Below, in pieces: positions 58,667 to 64,000 of a stretch of DNA of 64,000 bases (its first letter is position 1; each line of letters begins with the position of its first letter). The position numbers and the translations under genes are program-made. A model generated the notes under the pieces. It was not told where the DNA came from. It worked only from the letters and a program-made list of their open reading frames with translations, and searched no databases. Origin of the DNA: Spirochaetales bacterium (GTDB lineage: Bacteria > Spirochaetota > Leptospiria > Leptospirales > Leptonemataceae); contig JACKOY010000015.1 of assembly GCA_024233935.1 (NCBI GenBank), forward strand, positions 1-64,000. The letters are read 5' to 3'.

Positions 58667-59584
58667 ATGAAGCGGAGTTTCCTGTCGATATTTTTTATTC
58701 TAATATGTGCCTGCCGGTCCCCGGAGTACCAGCAACGCCCGTATTACGACCTCTATGACGAGGCCGTGAATCTGTACTTTAAGGCGCCGCGCGATGCTGA
58801 AGGCGCCATCAACGTTCTGCGCGAAGGGTGCCGGCGAAACCTGGATCTGCAGGATGTCACCTGCTACAATCTCGGAGTGCTCCTGGAAATCGACGGAAAG
58901 ACCCAGGAGGCCCGGGAGGCGTACGAACAAGCCCGGCAACTAAATCCGCACCCGCTGTATCTGGCCGCCCTGCGGGCCCTGGACCCTGGCAGCCATCCAC
59001 CGGAGAACCGCTACGGGCAGGAACTCCTGAGAATGATCGGATTCTGTCGCGAGGGTCGCCCGCGCGACGCATTACGGGTCATGGAACGTCTGGTTGCCCT
59101 GCAGGCGGACGAAGCCAACGGTGTGCGGCTGAACCAGGAGCAGTTCGCCCAGCCTTTCTTTGCCGAATGCCTGGCGGACCAGCCGGCTTACGGAGTACTG
59201 CTGGCGGGCCTGCCTCCTGGAGGCAGCCTGGAGCAGACAATCGTACGACTCCGGGCCGCCCACGACGAGTTCCACAATTTATGGGATATGGAATCCTACT
59301 TTCGGGGCCTCCAGAACCGGCGGGGACAGTCGACCCATGCACTGACGGCCGCCTGGGATGTCGTGCTCGAACAGGCCGGGTCAGGCAACGCCGCGGCGAC
59401 CGCGGGGGGACTGCGAACCTTTTTCGCCAGACTGGAGGCTTTCCCGGCGGCAAACGACCAGGAACGGGAGATGAAGACGGCCATGCGACGGGCAGCGGCG
59501 ATTCTGGTGAGCAGAGATCCGTATTTTCACAGGGTCCGGGGCGCGGGCGCAGTTCAGGCCTTAATCTCTCCCCTGTTGAGGTAA
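58667..59584 (+). CDS. TPR-like lipoprotein
   Basis: The 305-residue product has a short signal (MKRSFLSIFFILICAC, lipobox near residue 16), then TPR-like helices: YYDLYDEAVNLYFKAPRDAEGAINVLREGC, DVTCYNLGVLLEIDGKTQEAREAYEQARQLNPHPLYLAALRAL. A long helical C-terminal region follows. Signal-proximal DNA is AT-rich compared with its surroundings. It ends 6 bp before the GTPase start, so the two genes are almost certainly co-transcribed, perhaps as an envelope scaffold with a cytoplasmic partner. Confidence 0.75.
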   Translation: MKRSFLSIFFILICACRSPEYQQRPYYDLYDEAVNLYFKAPRDAEGAINVLREGCRRNLDLQDVTCYNLGVLLEIDGKTQEAREAYEQARQLNPHPLYLAALRALDPGSHPPENRYGQELLRMIGFCREGRPRDALRVMERLVALQADEANGVRLNQEQFAQPFFAECLADQPAYGVLLAGLPPGGSLEQTIVRLRAAHDEFHNLWDMESYFRGLQNRRGQSTHALTAAWDVVLEQAGSGNAAATAGGLRTFFARLEAFPAANDQEREMKTAMRRAAAILVSRDPYFHRVRGAGAVQALISPLLR

Positions 59585-59590
59585 TATTGT

Positions 59591-60865
59591 ATGGCGATTG
59601 ATAAGAACCGAACCCGCGAACTGCTCGATAGCGTAGACGAGTTCTTCGATTCCGTCGTCGGAGGTCTGCCCGGCGAGGTGGTGCGCTTCCTCAAGACGGC
59701 CATTATGGGGCCGGCCTTTCAAGAAATCCGCAAGCTGATCGAAGAAAGTCGACCGCCGGTTCTGTTTCTTATTGGCCGCTCGGGACATGGGAAAAGCTCT
59801 CTGATCAACGGCCTCGCAGGTCGCGAAGCGGCGCCCGTGGGAGACATCAAGCCTACCACGCCGGAGTCGACGGCATATCTGATCCATTTTGAGGAGCAGT
59901 TCTCCGCCTGGCAGGTGATCGATTCGCGGGGTTTTTTTGAGTCAACCCGCCCCGACGGAGCGCCCGATTCCAACGCGATCGATCATCTTCTTGCGGACAT
60001 CCGGGAGCACAAACCGGACGTGATTATGCACGTGATCAGTGCGCCCGAAATTCGAAACCTCGGGCATGATCTCCAAGTGCACGAAAGAATCATGAAGCAG
60101 ATCCGAACCGAAAGCGGAATGGATGTCCCAACCATCGTCGTTTTGAACAAGGCAGACACGCTGGGGAATCCACGAGAGTGGCCGCCCGAGGTGCACGCAC
60201 GCAAGGCAGCCCTGATTCAGGATGCACTGAACTATATGGGCAACGACATTCTTCGAACCAGGACCCACCCCATCGATCGCAACGTCAGCATCCGGGGCTA
60301 CGGAACCGATGACCCTTCGCGCCCGGGCATTATACCCGCATGTTCACTTCCGGAAGACGCCTGGAATCTGGACACACTTTCGGATTTTATCGGTGGTCAC
60401 CTGCCCGAGAGTGCACTGCTGGACTTTTATCAGGCGCTCCGACGCAAGGAACAATTGCGCAAAATTTCTACCGCGCTCATTAAACGATTCGCGGTGATCG
60501 CCTCGGGCATTGGCGCCTCTCCGGCGCCGTTGTCGGATTTCGTTGTGCTCACCCCGCTGCAAATCCTGATGATCACGATGGTCGGTGGTCTGTCATGCCG
60601 GCCGGTCAGTCGCGAAACGGCGCACGAATATCTGTCGGCTGTCGGCATCAACCTGATTACGGCCGGCGGGGCGCGCTATGTGACGAGACAATTGTTGAAA
60701 TTTATTCCGTTCGCCGGTTGGGCCGCGGCGGGTTCTATCGCCGGCTCGAGCACCTATGCGCTTGGCAAGGCCGCTGAAGCCTATTTCTTCTCGGGGAACG
60801 CCGCGACTCCGGATACGTTTCGCAAGGACTGGGATCGGCTACGACCGGAGCTGGAGGGAACCTGA
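59591..60865 (+). CDS. GTPase with C-terminal DUF697 domain
   Basis: The 424-residue protein has a GTPase domain (about residues 55-260): G1 LIGRSGHGKSSLING, G2 around KPTTPEST, G3 DSRGFF (DxxG with Arg), G4 LNKADTLG. The C-terminal part matches DUF697: IASGIGASPAPLSDFVVLTPLQILMITMVGGL, with hydrophobic helices (about residues 300-330 and 355-395) that could insert in a membrane. This layout is known in bacterial GTPases related to YcjF/IRG-type proteins. A role in membrane or stress biology is likely but unproven. It is coupled to the upstream TPR lipoprotein gene. Confidence 0.87.
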   Translation: MAIDKNRTRELLDSVDEFFDSVVGGLPGEVVRFLKTAIMGPAFQEIRKLIEESRPPVLFLIGRSGHGKSSLINGLAGREAAPVGDIKPTTPESTAYLIHFEEQFSAWQVIDSRGFFESTRPDGAPDSNAIDHLLADIREHKPDVIMHVISAPEIRNLGHDLQVHERIMKQIRTESGMDVPTIVVLNKADTLGNPREWPPEVHARKAALIQDALNYMGNDILRTRTHPIDRNVSIRGYGTDDPSRPGIIPACSLPEDAWNLDTLSDFIGGHLPESALLDFYQALRRKEQLRKISTALIKRFAVIASGIGASPAPLSDFVVLTPLQILMITMVGGLSCRPVSRETAHEYLSAVGINLITAGGARYVTRQLLKFIPFAGWAAAGSIAGSSTYALGKAAEAYFFSGNAATPDTFRKDWDRLRPELEGT

Positions 60866-60955
60866 AACTATCCTGCCGGATTACGTCACCCGGGCGCGCC
60901 GTTTTTGCAGAGGCCTGCTTTTCAGAGTTCCACACCCGATCCCGATATTAATGGG

Positions 60956-61129
60956 GTGAGTCAGGACCCCAGCGAACCCAACCAGAGCGCCGCCCCTGCG
61001 ACCGCCGACGCAAAAGTTGTGAATCTCGCCTACTATCGCATCAAGAAGAGCCTGAAAGAAGAAGGCTTCGACCTGGTCAGCGACGAAAACGGAAAGTTGA
61101 AGCTCGTGCTCCGGGTCCCCCGGGCTTAG
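60956..61129 (+). CDS. Small conserved-looking protein
   Basis: The 57-residue product has a Ser/Pro/Asp-rich, probably disordered start (SQDPSEPNQSAAPATADA) and an ordered C-terminus KVVNLAYYRIKKSLKEEGFDLVSDENGKLKLVLRV, which reads as one helix and two strands. The sequence shows good protein-like composition. The start is uncertain: GTG at 60956 or TTG at 60905. The function is unknown. Confidence 0.55.
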   Translation: MSQDPSEPNQSAAPATADAKVVNLAYYRIKKSLKEEGFDLVSDENGKLKLVLRVPRA

Positions 61130-61173
61130 GCCTTTGCGCGAATTTTCGAACCAGGGCCATTCCGGCACTGCGT

Positions 61174-61788
61174 CTAAAGCAAGATCGATAGCGCATCGGT
61201 GATACGTTCTCGAAATCTCTCATCCAGCAGTCGCGACTCGCTCGGATTAAACACAAAAAGGTCATCGACTTTGCCGGGCGTAGATTCGGCCAGTCGGACC
61301 TCCAGCAAATCGAGTTCCACCAGGGCAAAGAAGTGGCTCAGCGCGAGGGCAAGGCCGGGCTGATCGAGCATCTGGATCTCCAGCGAAACCAGGCCGTCCC
61401 GGATCTGCCAGGCAAAAGTTGCGGACCCCGTGCACGGATAACGAATCGTCTTGCCCTTGGTGTTGAGAAAACGAAGCACCGATACAGGCGAAGAGAACAT
61501 GCGCTCCAGATCGTCCAGCATCTCCCGCATTTGCCCTATCGGGGGTGTTTCGGCCACGGGCCGGATGCGAAACCGATCCTCAATCTGGCCCGAGACCGCG
61601 GTGATCCAGGCGGACTCAATGATCCAGTCGTAAGAATACAGCACAGCCGAAAGCAGATAGAGGGTTTCGGGCTGATCGGGCCGGGCAGTCACGGAGAGCG
61701 TGCAACGGTTGCCGCCATCGTCAATTGCCAGTTCAAAAATGCCCGCTTCGGGGTCCTCGCGGCGCAAGCGTTCCAGTACCTGAGTCAT
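61174..61788 (-). CDS. ACT-domain-like protein (GlnD C-terminal-like)
   Basis: The 204-residue protein looks like two ACT-type modules: residues 20-75 with CTLSVTARPDQPETLYLLSAVLYSYDWIIESAWITAVSGQIEDRFRI, and residues 125-185 with SLEIQMLDQPGLALALSHFFALVELDLLEVRLAESTPGKVDDLFVF. These patterns, including the DQPGL motif, match the C-terminal ACT domains of GlnD-type regulators. No catalytic domain is attached, so it may be a stand-alone ligand (amino-acid) sensor. The ATG at 61788 has a GGAG site. Confidence 0.7.
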   Translation of the reverse strand: MTQVLERLRREDPEAGIFELAIDDGGNRCTLSVTARPDQPETLYLLSAVLYSYDWIIESAWITAVSGQIEDRFRIRPVAETPPIGQMREMLDDLERMFSSPVSVLRFLNTKGKTIRYPCTGSATFAWQIRDGLVSLEIQMLDQPGLALALSHFFALVELDLLEVRLAESTPGKVDDLFVFNPSESRLLDERFRERITDALSILL

Positions 61789-61876
61789 TTCGGCTCCTTC
61801 GCCTTCAGCAAGGCGACCCCTGGTTCTAGCAAGTATCGTTCCAACCCCGGAAGGCCCGGAACAGCGCTAGCGCGGG

Positions 61877-61903
61877 TTCTTACGGCGGCCGAGTGCGTAA
61901 GAA
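61877..61903. repeat. Inverted repeat downstream of the ECF sigma gene
   Basis: TTCTTACG and its exact complement CGTAAGAA are separated by 11 nt, 18 bp beyond the sigma-factor stop. There is no U-run on either strand, so it is more likely an operator or a weak processing hairpin than an intrinsic terminator. Confidence 0.35.
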
Positions 61904-61920
61904 GAGAGCACAACGATTAA

Positions 61921-62418
61921 CTACTGATCGCAGTTGGCCAGAACGTTGTGCAGCCCCCCTGGACAGCAACCCTTGAGTCGCGCCGCAAGCACACGGCGTG
62001 AGCGAGCCAACTCCGAGCGCACCGTGGAAGCGGGCAACCCGCCTTCCCTGGCAATCGCGGCCGCGCTCTTTCCCTTCTGGTGTGCTTCGACCAGCCTGCG
62101 CCGGGCATCGGGGGCCAGTGCGAAGAGCAGCCCGCCCAGACAATCGGCCAGGCCCGATGGGCGACCGCTTGGTGCGGCCAGGGCCTCCAGGTCCAGACGG
62201 TCCGGAACAGAGTTCGAGGTTCTGTATTGATCCACGAGCAGGTGCCGGGCGATGGAAAACATGTACGCCCGGGAATTCCGGAGCGGGGGCGCTTTTTCAA
62301 GATAGCGGACCCAGACTTCCTGGACGAGATCGTCCACGATCGCCGCGTTCGCCAGCCGTCGGGAAAAATACCGACGGAGGAGCGGCTGCATTTCTTTTGC
62401 AAACGTGGTCGGTTGCAT
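61921..62418 (-). CDS. ECF RNA polymerase sigma factor with Cys-containing tail (SigZ-like)
   Basis: The 165-residue protein has sigma region 2 (IVDDLVQEVWVRYLEK, RAYMFSIARHLLVDQYR) and region 4 helix-turn-helix (GKSAAAIAREGGLPASTVRSELARSRRVLAARLKG). It then ends KGCCPGGLHNVLANCDQ, adding three Cys. Such Cys tails occur in SigZ-like and CorE-like ECF factors, where they sense metals or redox. No anti-sigma factor is adjacent. It starts 4 bp after the Cys-rich DUF6428 gene, and the two likely act together. Confidence 0.87.
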   Translation of the reverse strand: MQPTTFAKEMQPLLRRYFSRRLANAAIVDDLVQEVWVRYLEKAPPLRNSRAYMFSIARHLLVDQYRTSNSVPDRLDLEALAAPSGRPSGLADCLGGLLFALAPDARRRLVEAHQKGKSAAAIAREGGLPASTVRSELARSRRVLAARLKGCCPGGLHNVLANCDQ

Positions 62419-62422
62419 TGCT

Positions 62423-62893
62423 CTACTTCGAACAACAAGCCCCCCGGGCCGGCTCCGTTGAACAACATGCGCCCGCGAGTGCAGGCCGACAGACCGTTCC
62501 GAGCGGACTCGCTCGCAGGGTGAGTCCGTCGTCGGAAAGCACGCTGTCAGATACAGCGTAACGCTCCAGAGTTCCGGCCCGAATTCCGTCTACCTCAAGC
62601 ACAATTTCAGAATCCGGATCAAGCGTCAGGTGAGCACGCGATTGGTTGAGAATCCCGGACAGCAGCCCAACGGTCGGACGCTTACCATCCGGCCCATTCC
62701 CGCGCTGAACGACTATCACAGAAAAGCGGGTTTCAAAGGAGTTCCTGCCACAATCCAGACCGCGCGATCGCTCGTCGCGCACCTCCGTAATGTGAAAGTC
62801 TCCGGAGATATCGGTTCCATCGGGCAGGGAGACGCTCAGCGCAACGCTCGCAGCATAGTCCATGGCCATCAGATCTCGCAGTTTCCAATGCAT
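62423..62893 (-). CDS. DUF6428-like protein with Cys-rich C-terminus
   Basis: The 156-residue protein matches DUF6428 in its core: GDFHITEVRDERSRGLDCGRNSFETRFSVIVVQRG, then PTVGLLSGILNQ and EIVLEVDGI, GTLERYAVSD. In other bacteria this family is found near arsenic-resistance genes. Its C-terminus is Cys-rich: VCRPALAGACCSTEP then ARGACCSK, giving two CC pairs plus a single Cys. It has a GGAGG site at the ATG (62893) and is the first gene of a two-gene operon with the ECF sigma factor. Confidence 0.72.
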   Translation of the reverse strand: MHWKLRDLMAMDYAASVALSVSLPDGTDISGDFHITEVRDERSRGLDCGRNSFETRFSVIVVQRGNGPDGKRPTVGLLSGILNQSRAHLTLDPDSEIVLEVDGIRAGTLERYAVSDSVLSDDGLTLRASPLGTVCRPALAGACCSTEPARGACCSK

Positions 62894-62956
62894 CCTATCA
62901 ACCTCCGTTGGTAAAGAGGAAGACGGGAAGGCGGCCGAAATGACGAAAAAAAACCG

Positions 62957-64000
62957 CTACTGATGGGAAACGGCTGTGGCCTGAAAGGCCTGGGTCAGTT
63001 CTCCGTTCTCGTAAGCAGCGATCACGCGATTAGCCGGGACCTGAAACTCCGCATAATCAAGTTCGCCCGCTCCGGTTACGCTCCCCAGTAGATGAAAGGG
63101 CAGTACCTGAGAGGCCGCCAGCCGTCGCAGCTCAGATTCGCGGTCGGGTCGGAAAAGGACCAGCGCGCAACCATTCGTTTCCCCAAACCAGAGCAGACCA
63201 GAATGAACACGACCCAGGTTCGACCGCAGGCCGCTTGTAGCGACCGAATCCAATGCGAAGCCCGGCAGCTCCCTGGTGGCCGGCTGATACAGAAGCCGAA
63301 AGAGGCCCACCGCAAGCCCTCCCAGGGATAGATCGTGAGCGCCCTCAAGCAAACTCGATTCGGCGGCCAGACACAGGAACTCCACCAGGGATCGCTCCCG
63401 CGACAAATCCAGGGCCGGCGGCCGACCGGTCACAAGACCGCTACGCCGAAAAAGATACTCGCTGCCTCCAAAGGTCGGCTGAAAATCTCCCACCAGGGCA
63501 ATCTGTACGCCTGCGGCCGAGCCTGAAGCAAGTCCGCAGGGTATACGTCGTTCAATGTCAGACAACAAGCCAACCATACCAATCGTTGGGGTGGGGCGAA
63601 CCGGGCCGTCGTCGCTCTCGTTATAGAAGGAAACGTTTCCGCCGGTTACCGGAATGTCGAAGGCATTGCACGCTTCCGTCATTCCACGAATGCTTTCGCT
63701 GAACATGAAGTAGTTTTCCGGGACAAAGGGATTCCCGAAATTGAGACAGTTGGTAATTCCAATTGGGCGCGCACCGGTCACCGCGACGTTGCGGGCCGCT
63801 TCAGCAACAGCCTGGGCCGTGCCAACGGCCGGATCAAGGTACACATAACGGGAATTGCAATCCGTGGAGACGGCGATTGCCTTTTTCGTACCCGGAACTA
63901 ATGCAAGACCGCCATCGTGCCCTGGGCCCTGCATGCGGACCAAACCGACCTCGCTATCGTATTGCTCGTAAATGGAACGACGAGAGCAGATATTGGCGCT
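62957..64000 (-). CDS. purL: Phosphoribosylformylglycinamidine synthase subunit PurL, C-terminal part (5' end outside window)
   Basis: The frame is open to base 64000, so the gene continues beyond the window; 347 C-terminal residues are visible. ANICSRRSIYEQYDSEVG, GPGHDGGLALVPGTKKAIAVSTDCNSRYVYLDP, GARPIGITNCLNFGNPFVPENYFMF, IPVTGGNVSFYNES and the EGAHDLSLGGLAVGL segment identify PurL, the ATP-dependent amidotransfer step of purine synthesis. The C-terminal domain ends EFQVPANRVIAAYENGELTQAF. It ends 64 bp upstream of the DUF6428 gene on the same strand; read-through is possible. Confidence 0.96.
   Translation of the reverse strand, partial: SANICSRRSIYEQYDSEVGLVRMQGPGHDGGLALVPGTKKAIAVSTDCNSRYVYLDPAVGTAQAVAEAARNVAVTGARPIGITNCLNFGNPFVPENYFMFSESIRGMTEACNAFDIPVTGGNVSFYNESDDGPVRPTPTIGMVGLLSDIERRIPCGLASGSAAGVQIALVGDFQPTFGGSEYLFRRSGLVTGRPPALDLSRERSLVEFLCLAAESSLLEGAHDLSLGGLAVGLFRLLYQPATRELPGFALDSVATSGLRSNLGRVHSGLLWFGETNGCALVLFRPDRESELRRLAASQVLPFHLLGSVTGAGELDYAEFQVPANRVIAAYENGELTQAFQATAVSHQ

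Overview
The window is a GC-rich, gene-dense piece of bacterial chromosome, most likely from the spirochaete order Leptospirales (a Leptospira/Leptonema/Turneriella-like organism, probably not Leptospira itself because of the high GC). The pointers are a DUF1564 protein (a family I know only from Leptospira), a cluster of three TRL-like lipoproteins, a large spirochaete-type DUF5312-like protein, FliG, a DUF6428 protein with an ECF sigma factor, and many lipoproteins with relaxed lipoboxes. I see no rRNA, tRNA, IS element, prophage or CRISPR array.

Layout. 1-11.3 kb holds storage-sugar and housekeeping genes: the end of a GH57 glycosidase, glycogen phosphorylase, a NUDIX hydrolase, a carbamoyltransferase of the ornithine type with odd motifs, a DUF2062 membrane protein, SixA-like phosphatase plus thioredoxin-like ferredoxin, an nfeD-slipin operon and a GH15 glucan hydrolase. 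11.3-14.6 kb holds envelope lipoproteins, including three translationally coupled TRL-like genes, and a CoA-type NUDIX enzyme. 14.6-22.6 kb has a PPi-type phosphofructokinase behind a 58-bp tandem repeat, the DUF5312-like protein, etfB-etfA-lolA-like, and an acyl-CoA dehydrogenase. Together with the enoyl-CoA isomerase/hydratase at 36 kb these fit fatty-acid oxidation feeding electrons to ETF, while GH57/GlgP/GH15/PFK cover glucan use.

22.8-25.4 kb is the most unusual segment: a solitary C5-cytosine DNA methyltransferase, a DUF1564 protein and a HhH-GPD glycosylase whose catalytic-pocket residues match thymine-DNA (T:G mismatch) glycosylases rather than MutY. It looks like a methylate-and-guard cassette with no visible restriction enzyme. 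25-39 kb carries a membrane protein, an SprA-like metalloprotease, haloalkane dehalogenase, NhaA, an M23 lipoprotein, FliG, a HAD phosphatase, small barrel and zinc-finger proteins, an asymmetric ABC-F ATPase and a NagZ-like GH3 enzyme.

39-44 kb has two paralogous stand-alone GHKL (histidine-kinase-like) ATPases around a TetR regulator, a 3' remnant of an aconitase gene, and a DUF2341-LamG surface-type protein. 44-59 kb is housekeeping: acyltransferase, CPBP protease, orphan ParA, methyltransferase, a TPR lipoprotein-dprA-topA operon, a RimI-like acetyltransferase, murB-mazG, a biotinyl carrier protein, and an S41 protease-nadB operon that ends in a 50-residue small protein. 59-64 kb has a TPR lipoprotein with a GTPase-DUF697 protein, an ACT-domain protein, a Cys-rich DUF6428/ECF-sigma pair, and the 3' part of purL running off the window end.

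All family assignments rest on motif recognition by eye. No database search was run.
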